The position numbers and the translations under genes were made by a program. 64,000 nucleotides of DNA from Penium margaritaceum (taxonomy: Eukaryota > Streptophyta > Zygnematophyceae > Desmidiales > Peniaceae). Shown here piece by piece: positions 46,812 to 59,093 of the stretch. Position 1 is the first letter of the stretch; every line of letters starts with the position of its first letter. The notes beneath the pieces were generated by a model that was not told where the DNA came from, did not search any database, and was given only the letters and a program-made list of their open reading frames with translations. The stretch lies in contig SZWC01001177.1 of the NCBI GenBank assembly GCA_023375785.1, positions 241,906 through 305,905 of the forward strand, given 5' to 3'.

Positions 46812-48236
46812 GTAGCATCTGCACATTCTCTTCTTCTCTGCCGCCACCACCTTCACCAACCACCCATTCATCTTCTCCAGAAGAGAGGAGTAGAACGGGA
46901 TGACGAGGGACAGAGTTGGGTAGGTGGAACCGGAAGTTTTGTGGGTAAATTTTTTGCATGGCGTTAGGATCACCGTCACCTGCGTGATGAGCTACCAGTC
47001 GTGGAAACTGGGACAGATGTGCACGCCGTTGAGGCCAAAGTCTTAAAGCCAAGTTTCCAGCACATTCTTTTAATCAAATGATGCGCTCGCACATGTCGGG
47101 TACTCTGTTACACCTGGTCTCTGTGTCCAGGTGGATTGACATGTACTTCAACCCTGTCTCTTTCACCACCTCGGTCAGTGACTCCTCTCTAGTTGGCTTT
47201 CCAGTGATGAAGACGGTGATGGCACGCAGTTGGGACAGGATGGCAGTGATTCTCGGCTGCTTCAACAAATCACCCACCACCAGGATGATGTCATAGCCAA
47301 GGCACCGGATGTGCCTGGCCTTCTGGAAGGCGTCGTTGTGTGGGATGACGTAGGCGTCAATCAATAATTTGTTGGTGGAATCATTTTCCACCGTGAGAGA
47401 GAACATTCTGTCCCACAATCCCCACTGCTGCAGCGGGTTTTTGATGTGGTTGTTGAGGTTTTCTGAAGTAAGTCCACGCGAGATGGCTTGGAATGACAAC
47501 GCAATGGCCCGCACCTTGTCGTTCACGTTGATCCAGTTTATGGTTAGGCTGAGGTACTTTGTGTTGATTTCAACTTTCCATCCATCTGTTGTGTAGCTGA
47601 AACTGCTGGTCATGCACAAAAGATTGTCTTGATCCGCTCACGGTAGGTAGGTGCAGCCACGCAGATCAGCCTGGCAAATGTCATGCGCCCCAGGAGTGCA
47701 GCTGCAGGGTTGGCATACGCAAATGCCTTCACGATCCAAAAGGAGTCCATGGACACAAACTACAGGCTCTTGTCAACCAGGTGCTTCCACACAGAGCTGT
47801 ATAACTATTTCTTCTTGAAAATGAGGCCGACACCAGCTGAAACCCTGGACACTGGCGCATTTTCTGGATTTGCTGCAGCAGCATCAGCGTCGGCGGCAGC
47901 GACAGCGGTACAGGTAGATTCGAGCTGCGACGCAGCAACTATGGCTTCGAGCTTGGCTTGCCGTTCCTTGTGTACCTTTTGCAGATGCTTCCACATGGCA
48001 GATGTCATTTCATCTTTGCAGAAAATAGTAACGGGGTTGTTGGGTTGTCGCGTGCAGAGCAGGAACGTAGCTTGCTGTGAGGTGTTACACGTCCTCTTGA
48101 AACACCCCCACACAACAGAGTCGTGGCGTTTCTTCTTGTCACCAATCTGTTCCTGCTCTTCCTCCTCAGAGTCGCTGTCAGACTTTTCGTCAGCATGATT
48201 AGCGACAGCATCGACATCTGGGGAATCCTCCGCCAT
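46812..48236 (-). pseudogene. hAT2 transposase N-terminal and central part
   Basis: An ATG at 48236 starts an acidic segment (EKSDSDSEEEEQEQ) and a BED-type finger (SVVWGCFKR, a Cys pair, TSAMWKHLQKVH). After a frame break comes VDKSL.FVSMDSFWIVKAFAY. Then 47074-47619 carries the core: FSYTTDGWKVEINTKYLSLT, LQQWGLWDRMFSLTVENDSTN, IRCLGYDIILVVGDLLKQPRI, and, near 46830-46960, YPTLSLVIPFYSSLLEKM. The second catalytic region is altered (VENDSTN where VDNASAN is common). Copia H starts immediately after. Confidence 0.8.
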
Positions 48237-48485
48237 TGTGAAAGAGCTGGTCTCCACGAGATGGTGCTCGAGCTCGGAGGCGGATGGCAGATAAAGCCCA
48301 AAATTGTGCCTGTTCGAGGCACCGGATCGCCATTGACTAGGTACAGGCCTCGGGCGCAGCAAATTTCTCATCCAAAGGCTAACACACATGGCTGGAATCC
48401 AATCTCTTCGTGACAAGCAAGGTAGCGGCAGGTTGATTCTTGGCCAATAGTAGTTAAAGAAGCAACACATTGTAGTGGACACACA

Positions 48486-49132
48486 TGTTAGATATAGGAT
48501 GCCAAAAAAGTGACCAAAGTGGGTTGCTCGACAAAAATAATGATGTCACAACAGTGAATAGAGGATGTTTTTCTGGTTCTTTAGCACTTTACGGATTTCT
48601 ATTCGGAGTCCATTTGAGACAGATATGGATTTTCAAGGTATGGTGGCAATGTGTCCGGTTCAAGTGACGGCTCCTGGACTACCAGCACCAATGACGGCCA
48701 CAATTACTTGCCATGGAGGTTTGGAGCGGCCTTCAAGGTAGAAAGGTCGTAGGAGGACCTTCAGGGAACTTCAAGGAAGGTCCCGACCAAGATTATTGGT
48801 TGTGCACATGGCAGGGAAGGTAATTCTCTTGAGTGGGAGTGTGATTGCCGCTCATCTCGCTAGGCTAGGAGTGTGCTAGGAGGTGAACGTTGACAGAGTG
48901 GTTCTTCCAGCTCCATAAGCCAAACAAGGCATACTTACGCTTGTTACAAAAGCTTTGCTGATTTAGTTTCTCACTCAAGAGTCGATTCAGACATTCGCGT
49001 TCTTTGAAAACCTTCATTTCCTTCCGTAATTTCCATCTAAGCAACCTGCAACTCCCTCTCACAAACAGTTGGTCCTGCCTAGGCGGCTCTTGGTGAGCCT
49101 GATCACCTCCCTGAGGGCTGCCCCAGTTTACA
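48486..49132 (+). repeat. 5' LTR of copia G
   Basis: Starts TGTTAGATATAGG, ends cagtttaca. Confidence 0.85.
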
Positions 49133-49136
49133 TCAG

Positions 49137-49148
49137 TGGTATCCAAGC
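49137..49148 (+). promoter_or_regulatory. Primer-binding site of copia G
   Basis: TGGTATCCAAGC matches the initiator-Met tRNA complement at 10 of 12 positions, four bases after the LTR. Confidence 0.7.
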
Positions 49149-49235
49149 TAGAACAAGGCTTTGTCCTCATCCTAGAGGCATTCCTTGTGCCCTGTTGTGT
49201 GAGAGAGTCGTTTGTGGGCTGAACGTTGTACTACT

Positions 49236-52200
49236 ATGACGACATCTGCTTCTGTGGTCGCCGGCGTCAACATCGCCAAGGTCGAAGGCAAGAACTTCTT
49301 CAACTGGAGCAACAACATGAAGATGGTCCTGATGGAGAAGGGTCTTTGGAGCCAGGTGGATGAGAATGAGGAGAAACCAGCAGAACGCTCCCTTTTTCTT
49401 GGCGAGGCCCGTACCTACCATGAGAAGCGTGACCGCGCCCTCGCAACCATCTACCTCCACCTCGGCAAACGGCAACAACTCCTTGTCCGTGGCATCCTCA
49501 CGCCAACGGAAGTTTGGAAAAAGCTTGAGTCCACTCATGCTTCCAAGTCAATCCTCATGAACATGCAGCTGCATCGTCGCTTTCACACTGTGAAGATGGA
49601 TGAGTCTGGATCCATGATTGACTACATCAACATGGTGAAGTCTCTCTCTGACCAGCTTGCTGTGATTGAGGACCCTGTCAAGGAACGTGGGCTCATGCTA
49701 ACCATCCTCTCTGGCGTTCCTAGCAGTTACACTCCTCTCATTGTTACCCTGGACCAGCACATCAACAAGGTCTCCCTCAAGAATGTGGAGGATAACCTGC
49801 TGTTTGAGGAGGAGCGCCGCAAGGGAGACGAGGGCGGAAGCGGACCGGACGTTTCTCTCATCACCAACTCTGGTCATGGGGGTGGTGCTGCACCAACCAG
49901 GGGCAACGGCGGATGAGGGAAGAAGACGGGGAACTCCCAATACTGCCAAAAGCCGGGCCATTGGGCGCGCGAATCCTGGAAGAAGAAAGCGGACCTTGCG
50001 GCTGGAGTAAGAGCGGGAAAGCATTCCGACGCTTCTGCGAACACAACAGATTGGGAGAGTGGATTTGTGACTACCATCCGGGTCTTGCACATCTCCAACA
50101 ACACCGCCTTGTTCTGGATCATCAACTTGGGAGCCACGCGGCACAGGACGTGTCGTCGGGAGTGGTTCGTCGTCTACACCGTCATCGAGCCTCGTCGGGT
50201 GTACATTAGGGATAATCATGTGCAAATGGCGGTTGGGGAGGGTGAGATTGTGTTTTGTGCTTTTGCTGAGGGTAAGGAAGTGGATCGTCGTGTGAAGAGG
50301 GTGCTCCATGTTCCGGGGCTGGCAGCTAACCTCCTCTCTATCTCATCTCTCAACTCTGAAGGCATGCAGGTTTGCTTTGAGAATGGTGGCTGCACCATCT
50401 CTGCCCTTGCAGGTCGTGTGCTTGCAAAAGAAAACAAGGAGGACGGTCTTTACCGCCTCTATGTGGCGTCGGAGAAGGATGCCGACTCAGCGTTGGCGAC
50501 AAGAGAGGGAAAACACGACAACAGCCTGTGGCACCGCCGGCCCGGTCACCTCGGCTTTGGCGCCATCATCTCCATGCAGCAGATGGTCCGTGGCCTGGAG
50601 CTCAAGGGGTTGAAGAAGCCTGGTGCATTGGCTTGTGAGAGCTGCATTGAAGGGAAGCAAGCCCATGCTCCTTTCACGGGGGAAAGGAAGGGGGCAGTTG
50701 AGCTTCTCTCATCCGTTCACTCTCATTTGTGCAGTCCTATGCCATCACAGTCCCTGTCTAGCAAGTTGTAATTTGTCACGTTCATTGATGACATGTTAAG
50801 GAAGACGTGGGTGTCGTTGGCTGGCAAGGATGAGTGCTTTGATGCTTTCAAGTTGTGGATTGCTGCTGCACAGAATGAGAGTGGCAGGCGGTTGAAGGTG
50901 CTTTGCACCGATGGTGGAGGAGAGTACCTCTCAAACGACTTCCGCAACCTCCTCAAGCGTCGCGGGATCAAGCATGAGGTCACCCCACCTCAAACACCAC
51001 AGCTGAACACTATGGCTGAACGCACGAACCGCACACTCATGGAGCGTGTTCGCACCATGCTCCAAGACGCGGAGCTCCCACCAACCTTCTGGGCGGAAGC
51101 GGCCAACACTGTCGTGTACCCGAAAAACCGGAGTCCCACGCGTGCCGTGCCGCTGATGACACCGGAGGAGGCGTGGACGGGACGCAAGCCAACAATGACG
51201 CACCTGAAAGTCTTCGGGTGTGGCGCATTTGTGCACGTGCCTACCGGCAGCTGTAACAAGCTAGACGCAAAATCAGTGAACGCCGCCTTCCTTCGCTACG
51301 ACACCATCAGATCCTACCTCTACAACCTCGCTGCACGCAAGATTATCCGAAGCCGTGACGTGGTCTTTCAAGAGGACGTGAAGGGCTGGACTTGGAGCCC
51401 TATCTCTGCAGTTCCACTTGCTCCCCCACTTGTGCCTGAAGTCGAAGAAGTTCCGGTAGCAGAAGAGGACGGTGCAGAAGATGGCGGTTACAGCAGTAAC
51501 AACAAGGAAGTCAAGGGAGCTGAGAAGGAGAAGGAGCCAGCAGCCAAATCTGATGAGGAGGAGAAACAAAGAAACGTACAGCAGCTGCCACAACGATCCA
51601 CACGCATCAACAAAGGTGCAAAGGACAGTGGGGAGCCGCTGAGGCGATCCGAGCGCCTTGCAAATAAACAGAGGCTGCTGGAGGAGTTGGTGAACCTGTG
51701 CACCGTTCCACCACCAACGGAGTCGTCTGACCTCGAGCTTCTCTTCCTCACAGTCACCGATGACCCAGCCACATTTGCTGAGGCCATGCATAGCCCCGAG
51801 ACGGCAGATTAGCTTACCGCAGCAGACGAGGAGTATGGTGCACTCATGAAGAGCGGCACGTGGACCCTCGGGGAAGCTCCATGTGGCAGCCGGGTAAACG
51901 GGTGCCGGTGGATCTTTAGGTGCAAGCGTGGTGCGCATGGTAAGGTGCTCAGGTACAAAGCACGGTTGGTTGCAAAGGGGTATGCACAGACTGAGGGTGT
52001 GGATTACAATGAGACATTTGCACCTGTCGCAAAGTTCCCATCCATCTGAGCGATCCTCGCTCTTGCTACTTCTATGGACTGGGAGGTGCACCAAATGGAT
52101 GTGACTTGTGCATTTCTGAATGGTGACCTCAAGGAGGGTGTGTACATGGAGCAGCCGGAGGGGTATGTGGTTGAGGGAAAGGAGGGTTTGGTGTGCAAGC

Positions 52201-53372
52201 TTGTGAAGGCCCTCCAAGGCCTGAAGCAAGCCCCGCGAGTACGGTACCACAAGATGGATGAGCAGCTGGCTAACTTTGGCTTTGTGCGAAGTGAAGCTGA
52301 CCATGCACTCTATGGGCGCACGCAAGAGGCAAGCCAGGTCATCATCTTGCTCTATGTTGATAATCTGCTCATTGCATCTGACTCCAAGTCTCTTTTGGTC
52401 GATGTGAAGCAGTCCCTTGCTTCCACGTTCGATATGAAAGACATGGGAGAGCTCAGCTACTACCTTGGCCTTCGGGTTAAGCGCGACCGGCAGCAGCTGA
52501 CTTTGGAGTTGTTGTAGAGCACGTACGTGAGCGACATCGTCAAGCGCTTCAACATGGCAGGAGCGCGCACGGCCGCAACACCACTGGAAGTGGGAGCAAA
52601 GCTGAGCATGACGCAGACTCCCCGCGGCATGCAAGAGAGCAGCCGCATGGAAGCAGTGCCGTACCAAGCAGCAGTTGGGAGCCTCATGTATGCAGGAATC
52701 GGCGCGCGCCTCAACATCAGCCAAGAAGTGGGAGTGCTCAGCAAGGTTTGTGCAAATCTGGGCATGCCGCATTGGGAGGCGGTCAAGCGTGTGCTGCGCT
52801 ACCTTGACAGCAGCAACAGCTTTTGTCTCACCTTCAACGGCAACAACAGCCCCATCTTTATCGGCTACAACAATGCAGATTAGGGAGGTAACCTGGACAC
52901 AAGGAGGTCGACCAGTGGATTCATGTTTGTACTCATGGGAGGTGCAATCAGTTGGAGGAGCAAGAAGCAAGAGTGTGTCGCCCTCTCCTCCACCGAAGCT
53001 GAGTACATCGCCTTGAGTGAAACAGCAAAGGAAGCCGTGTGGCTGCGTGAGCTGCTGGCAGGCCTTGGACAGCAACAGACCACAGCGACTACAATCTAAT
53101 GTGACAACATGAGCGACATTGCTCTGACCAAGAACGCAGAGTTTCACACCCACACCAAGCACATTGACCTGCGATATCACTTCATCCGCGAACTCGTGGC
53201 AAAGCATGTGGTGCAGGATCAAGTTCTGCCCTTCAAGCATGATGTTGGAAGACTTCCTAACCAAGCCGCTGGCAGCGCACCGCTTTTTGCAGCTGAGGAG
53301 ACAGTGTGGACTTGTGTGATTTTTATTCTTGCAAAGTGGGAGAATGTTGGATGTGGGGTGCCAAAAAATTGA
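49236..53372 (+). pseudogene. Gag-Pol of copia G, one frame with seven internal stops
   Basis: From the ATG at 49236 (after a tacta lead) to 53372 all segments lie in the same frame. Order: Gag (VEGKNFFNWSNNMKMVL, MLTILSGVPSSY), knuckle (YCQKPGHWARES, two of three Cys lost), protease (WIINLGATRHRT; Asp-Ser replaced by Asn-Leu), pre-integrase (LWHRRPGHLGF, CESCIEGKQ), integrase (first Asp reads His in SVHSHLCSPM; TDGGGEY and AERTNRTL kept), RT (LHQMDV-like VHQMDVTCAFLNGDL; YVDN for YVDD at 52353-52364) and RNase H (GYNNAD; SSTEAEYIALSE kept). Stops: 49914, 50769, 51810, 52047, 52515, 52881, 53097. Several replace codons for conserved Trp, Gln, Arg or Tyr positions. Confidence 0.9.
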
Positions 53373-53714
53373 CCAAAGTGGTTAACTCGATAAAAATCAT
53401 CAGGTCACAACAATGAATAGAGGATTTTTTTTAGTTCTGTAGCACTTTACGGAACTCGATTTGGAGTCCGTTTGAGGGAGATATGGATTTTCAAGGTTTG
53501 GTGGCAATGGGCCCGGTTCAAGTGACGGCTCCTGCACCACCAGCACCAATGACGGCCACAATCATTGGCCAGGGAGGTTTAGAGCGGCCTTCAAGGTAGA
53601 AAGGCGGCAGGAGGACCTTCAGGTAGCTTCAAGGAAGGTCCCCACCAAGATTATTGGTTGTGCACATGGCAGGGATGTTGTGTGAGAGTGTGACTGCCGC
53701 TCATCAATCTAGCA
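53345..53714 (+). repeat. Partial 3' LTR of copia G
   Basis: Starts TGTTGGATGTGG after the PPT; homologous to the first 385 bases of the 5' LTR and ends near ctagca. Confidence 0.8.
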
Positions 53715-55330
53715 TGTGTCAGTGTGTCGCTGATGTCCTAGTTCCAACACCAGGATGAATGCTTCAGATATTACAAGGGCTTGTGCAAGTGCCGGAATTT
53801 TTCATCATCACTGAAAGAAGTTGGCTGAACCATGTAGATACATTCCTCTAGAGTGCCATGGAAGAACACATCATTCACAGTCATCTGTTAAAACTCCTAG
53901 TTGTGGTGAATAACAACCCCAAACAGGGTGTGAGTGGTAACTATACAGCCAACAGGTGCGAACACGTAGGTGAGATCCACACCCTTACCTTGTGATAACC
54001 CCTTGGCTATGAAGTAAGGCTTACAGCGATTGAGTGAGCTATCAAGCTTCACCTTCTTGTGAAGACCCACTTAGTCTGTACAAACGCAAGGTCAACAAGT
54101 GTCCGCCCAAGTGTAAGGTCAACAATCTTCTAGAAATCGTGCTCACGTTGGCTCTCAGCTCCTCCTTACAAGCAATCACAACTATGCATCCTCAGCAGCG
54201 AGTGTCTCCTTCAACATGCCTAGGTCAGGCACCATCAATTGAGAGCTCCTGGTGGCCAAGTCACATGCTTCAGGACTTGTCTGAGTATGAGAAGATCAGC
54301 TGCGACATTGGAAGCAATCAAAAACTCACAGGAGACCAACTCATGGTATAAAAGGCGCGCTGGATGCTCCTTAGTGTAGTGTAGTCTACCTAGACACTCA
54401 AGCCAAGGAACTTCTTCAGGCTGATCACTATGAAGTTACAAGTGGGGAGTATGGATGCTCGGAGTCACTTGTCTGCTGAGCCCTGGATTCAATTGGTTGA
54501 AGATGACCACCGGGCTCACGGGAGTAGAACAATGCTGAGGTGCTCAGCTCACCTGCTGGGCTGTGGAGCAAGCGTCTTGGCCACATGTGAAGGGGTTTGA
54601 GGCTCGTAGGAAAGGGAAGAGGGTGCAGAAGAGTTATGGATAGGTGCTTGCTTATACAGAGGAAAAACATGTGCAGGAACAGGATTGGCAGTGTCATAGG
54701 GGACAGCCACCGATACGAGATCAGGTGTGCCAAAGGGTAGTGGCAGAGGCACTGGAGCATGTATGCCTGTGGGGATCGACACACGCATTAGATCAGGTGT
54801 ACCAAAGAGGACTGATGAGGCCTCTAGAACCACAGCCGAGATGGCCAGATAGCCATTGGCTTGAGACCAGACCATATGTGAGGAGGCTCGGACGGACCCA
54901 TCTGCAGGTGTAGTCTCCCCCATCCGCCGGGAAGCCACAATGGTGGGAATATGGTTATTGGCCAATGATAAAATGTTGAACAGGTTGCATTAGGTGAGAG
55001 CCTTAAAGAGGAGAGCTTCTTGAGACTCAACAATCCAGTGGAGAGTTAGATCCTAAAAGTGTCAAGTCTTTTACCCTAGGGAGATTCCGAGAAAGGTACA
55101 CATGCCATCCAAGGGTAAGACCTTGGACCCTTCTTGGTCTTGTGTATACCACACACTGGCAATGGACCCCCACATGCAAACGAAGGAAACCTTAGCACAA
55201 TGGCCAAACCATAGCTCTTACAGCGTGACTTGATCCAGAAGAAGATCGTGGGACAGGCAGATCTAGACCCACATCGTGTAGGGAAAGTTCTCAAAGGTAA
55301 ACGAATAAGGAAGAAAATACTCAAACTGCA
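53715..55330 (-). pseudogene. RT start, linker and post-integrase of copia F
   Basis: RT blocks VNDVFFHGTLEECIYMVQPTSF, FRHLHKPL and LKHSSWCWN are read at about 53750-53900. Ser/Pro-rich linker at 54428-54965. The post-integrase segment (SHDLLLDQVT, LWFGHC, WGSIASVWY, MCTFLGIS) lies at 55080-55330. Stops interrupt each piece. Confidence 0.65.
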
Positions 55331-56330
55331 TTATGTAGACAACATCAGCACTCAGGCACATCATTTTTTCATGGTGTAGCACAGGCAGATGACTGGTAGA
55401 AAACACCATGCTCTCTTAAGAAGGTAATTATCTTGCCACCACGATCCAAGCGGAACGTATGGAGGGTATGATGAGACTCGTGTTCGGCCATCTCCAGCCA
55501 CATGTGGACCTCTAGAGTGCTATTGCTCTTGTGTTGGGAGCTTTAGAACCATCACATCTAGGTTAATTTATCTGTCAGGGTGATAAAATCTTGCCCGCAA
55601 TCTGAGAGAGACTTGACAGAGACGAGACTGTGAAGGTCCGAGTGGATCAACTCTAGTGGACAAAATTCTTCGAACGTGGTGTCAGGGTAAGTCCAGCAAT
55701 GCATCTTACCTTGAGCACAGAAGAGACAGTCACTCTTGGGTGGCTTCTCAAAGGAAGCCGCATCATTACCAAGGGTTGGTAGAGTCTGAATTAGTTTTGA
55801 CGCATTGTCTGAGCTCATATGGCAGTGTGGGCAATGCAGCAAACGCTGATGTTCTGATAAGGGAGTACCTATGACAAAACACACTCAGATTTGGAGGAGG
55901 GAGAAGAGACAAAGAGGCTACAATGAGACACACAATACAAATCATCAACAACTAAAGTACAACGATACGTGCATCAAGAGAAGTCATTGTGGTAGAGTCA
56001 CGTGAGTTCTCAACAAAGAAACCCAACTTGGTGCATGCATGAACAAAGAGTAGACTGAGCTAAAGAGCAGGGACATTGGGAATGTACACAAGAAGGGAAA
56101 TTGAAAAACACCACCCTTACTCTTTACATGGGCAGCAACTGAGCACCCCAAAGGCATTACAATGACAGGCCATGTGATAGTTGGGATCAGATTCAATGAT
56201 GAAGGTGCTACTCACCTCAGGACCAGTCGTCCAGACAGATGAATAGGCCACACAACAAGCTGCTTCTATTAGATCCTGAGTATAGGACTTGGAAAAACAA
56301 AGAACCACACAAATTTATGACTCATTAAGC
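55331..56330 (-). pseudogene. Protease, pre-integrase and integrase start of copia F
   Basis: The 55558-55884 frame has the pre-integrase zinc block (HQRLLHCPHCHMSS, SDCLFCAQGKMH) and integrase start LELIHSDLHSLVSVKS and FITLTDKLT. The protease (56117-56308) reads FIIESDPNYHMAC: the catalytic Asp is Glu and the DSGAT loop is lost. The rest of the integrase core is too decayed to read with confidence. Confidence 0.75.
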
Positions 56331-57740
56331 TAGACTATGTTGTTTGGTGTATATTCATCACAATCCATATCAACTCCTGCACAAGCATCATCACAGGAAG
56401 AAAACATGATAGGGAAAGCTGTCTATGGACCACCCGGCAATGACAACACACTCGCACCTCCCTAGGTATGCAGTGCAAGTAGCTCGTGAAGTTCCGCGAT
56501 CGTGCAATCCCAAGGGTCCTGATCACCGCTGGTACCAGGAGAAGTGATGACATCTACTGCTTTGACGTTCATGACGCGACCCACCCATGAGTTGTTGGAG
56601 GACATCCGCTGTGTGTGAGCCACCTCAAGACCGCACATGATGCTGGTCCAGTCAGGGGGCTGCTGGTACTCCTTGTAGTGGTGAGCGCCCTATGGTTATA
56701 GCAACATATAGAGTGTCCACGGCTACCACTCACCTGGTGTTTCTGCTGTCGTTGTTTTGTTGCTGTTGCACATGTCCCTTGCTGCATTTCTTCTTTCCTT
56801 TCTTCCCTTGTGCGGCCATTGTGATTCCCTAATTGTTGACGTGTGGGGTAGAGGATGAGGAGGAAGCGGTGGAGGTGGGCTAGTAAACTAGGACAGAGGT
56901 GTCAGAGGATCCGTAATCACTGTCGCAACAAGCGGGATGTGCTGATTGGTGACAGTGAGTTGATGTCGCATAGAGAATGTAGTGATGAGCCCAAAGAAGT
57001 AGCTGTAGTGACTCGGACAGCTCAGAGAGGGCCACACAGTTTAATCCAGTGGTCCAAGTGTGATTCCATCCTGATGGAATCGAGTGCCCACAGCTCCGCC
57101 TTGCCACCAGTCCGAAAGTGCATGACAAACAGCCACTAGTCAATTATGAGCTCTGTGGGACCCTGGAGGAGGGAGTAGACCTCACATAGTCAAGCCGACC
57201 TTGTTGCGTGGATCTCCACAGTAAGCAATGTCAGGGGCAGCTCCTGGCCTTGACGCGGGTCTTTTCCGGTCCCAGTCTTGGCCTCACCTAGAGAAGACCA
57301 GGCCATTGCGTATAGACGAACGTATATCGCTCTTGCTTCACTATGGACCCATTGACTGTTGGTGGCTGTGGTAGTGCGGCAAGACACCCTGAAAGTCACC
57401 CCACACCTGAAATAGGGTCTCCCAGCAGTCAATGATGTCATCGATGTCATGACAAGGAGGAAGCGCCTTAAAGTTCTTTGGCAGTGTGGGAGGGCAGCCT
57501 CATACTCGAGAGATGTTGGACCCGATACAAGGAGACCACCAATGAGAAAAAAACTTCCTTAAGGTGGAGGCTATTAAACAGTGCGGCTGATCACGATGGT
57601 GAGAGAGTATCGGGGTGGCAAGCTGTGGCCCTAGATGCAGCTCATGAATGCGCTCAAGAAAGGACACAGGTCTCAATCTTACGTGATTCATCCTTCATCT
57701 CTGCCTTGTCCCCAGTTTTTACCTGCAATGACGGGTGCTG
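56331..57740 (-). pseudogene. Gag of copia F
   Basis: Gag pieces in several frames match copia B in order: LFQVWGDFQGV, KTGTGKDPRQGQELPLTLLTVEIHAT, a damaged knuckle (CCYNHRALTTT, second Cys replaced by His) and DCTIAELHELLALHT. Non-functional. Confidence 0.65.
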
Positions 57741-58562
57741 AGGTCGCAGTGCTTGATATGGTGTAGACTGCTCAACAGTTGGAGAAGCTCCAACGGCTCC
57801 TCCTGGTACCTATAGTGAGGCCCCTGAACGGCTCCTTGGTAAGTCTTCAACGTCCTACAACACGTCGGTCTGATAATGTTTTTGGTAGCGCATCTCATCT
57901 CATGCCCAACAAAGCTCTTCAATCGCAAGTTACTCTGACCATGACTCATGGGGCACAAAGAGGAGGAGGAGGAGGGGTCTCCCAACCCCTTGCCATTGTC
58001 ATGGACCGGCCCCATGAGTGCCACTCAGGATGGTCCGACATCAATGTGGTTGGAACGGGAAACTGCCAGGGTTTCTCGAGGAGATGGAACACTGGAAAAA
58101 ATGAAGTCCTGGCCAAACAGCTGACTATGGTAAACACTGATGTCAGCAATCTCACTCCTGAGGTCAGCAAGGGATTGGTGACATCAGCAATGTCGATGTT
58201 GAAATCAACAGCTATACCTTGTTTTCTTTTTCTTCCTCTCAATGGTTGCGCACAATGGCCTGGGTTTTAGTGCCGTTACTTTTTGTAGCAGCTAGGCGCT
58301 AATACTACTAGTCGCTGCTATAGCTAACCGCTCCGACTGTCCTAGGCCGCTACTGCTGTGGTGGCGACAGCGACTCACGCTACAATGCCGGCACTACCAT
58401 CCACTCGAGGTGGTTGCGTGGTGATGTTGCTGCTGTCAAAGTCACAGCTACGGCTTTGTTGCTACTGTTTGGTGTAGCAGGTTCCCATATCTTAGCTGCA
58501 TTTGTGACTCTCACTGTCTTTGTCGATGCTGCATCTGTGCTACGGACCTCAGAAGGAAGGGT
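57741..58562 (-). repeat. Leader of copia F with degenerate CAG-like triplets
   Basis: Gag start region and untranslated leader; 58280-58560 has the gctgct/gtagca triplet bias seen in B and C. No gene. Confidence 0.5.
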
Positions 58563-58575
58563 CTCGCTGCTACCA
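58563..58575 (-). promoter_or_regulatory. Primer-binding site of copia F
   Basis: TGGTAGCAGCGAG on minus, followed by acc; it matches the PBS and next bases of copia B with a five-base deletion. Confidence 0.55.
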
Positions 58576-59093
58576 AGAAGAGTGCTAGGAAGCTTCCTCG
58601 CCTTAGTGACGCTAACTTGGCGACATTGTCTAGTCAACTGACGCACTAGCAATAAAGCACGTAAAAGGAACATCGGTTGGTCCAAGGTGACGCAAGGTCT
58701 TACAAGCTTCAATCACTTAGCTTGTAGAGAGAGATGCAAACTAACAGGCTCATAGTATGAAACACATACCACCGCGCAAGGCGGGTGACGCGCGCGCCAG
58801 TGTCAGCTTGCCTCAAAACCGGCCCAAAACCATTGTTTTGGCTGCAACTCTTTGCACAGTCATCCGAATGTAGAACCGTATGAACCTATGGATGTCGAGT
58901 CGTGAGCCGGACACAACAACTGTTTACATGCATGGGTACACCAAAAATTGGTGGGCATAGAGTGCAAAACATCCAAATCGAGCTCAAAAGCCAGTTCGCC
59001 AAAAACCAAAAAATGCTTGGACGGTGCTCTGATGAACACGACTGAGAGGTCAGAGTAAGCTAAATGCAGACGGGGACAGCTGACATCACAGCA
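58576..59093 (-). repeat. 5' LTR of copia F
   Basis: Starts TGCTGTGATGTCAGC at 59093 on minus. Family B landmarks (complement): gcgggtgacgcgcg, aaaaccggcccaaaaccattgt, gcatgggta. Confidence 0.75.

Larger units (their letters stand above)
39170..48480 (-). mobile_element. hAT-superfamily transposon hAT2, split by copia H
   Basis: Transposase pieces on minus occur at 46812-48236 (N-terminal to central) and 39592-40779 (C-terminal). Their order continues across copia H. The left end near 39185-39300 has several ggattc/gaatcc words that may be subterminal motifs. The right end is near or cut by the LTR of G at 48486. No terminal repeats or target duplication could be fixed. Confidence 0.7.
48486..53714 (+). 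mobile_element. Copia retrotransposon G, indel-free but inactivated
   Basis: A 5' LTR (48486-49132), a PBS, a 4.1-kb polyprotein in one frame, a PPT (aaagtgggagaa, 53333-53344) and a partial 3' LTR (53345-53714) are present. The LTRs align over about 370 bases (accaaagtgg, tcaagtgacggctcctg, caagattattggttgtgcacatggcaggg); the 3' copy then stops where element F begins. It belongs to a different copia lineage from A-F. Confidence 0.9.
53715..59093 (-). mobile_element. Right part of copia F (family B): 5' LTR to start of RT
   Basis: On minus: 5' LTR (58576-59093), PBS, a short CAG-like leader, Gag, protease, pre-integrase, integrase, linker and RT up to CWN.DISDTLTHAR at the left edge. Gag (TLFQVWGDFQGV, GTGKDPRQG) and pre-integrase (HQRLLHCPHCHMSS, DCLFCAQGKMH) match copia B closely, placing it in the same family as the fragment at 37715-39165. 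Confidence 0.8.

Noticed and set aside
51273-53264. A 663-residue open frame on minus opposite copia G
   Set aside because: It is antisense to a clear Gag-Pol frame, shows no domain, and its composition (Leu/Val/His/Cys-rich) fits the complement of a coding strand.
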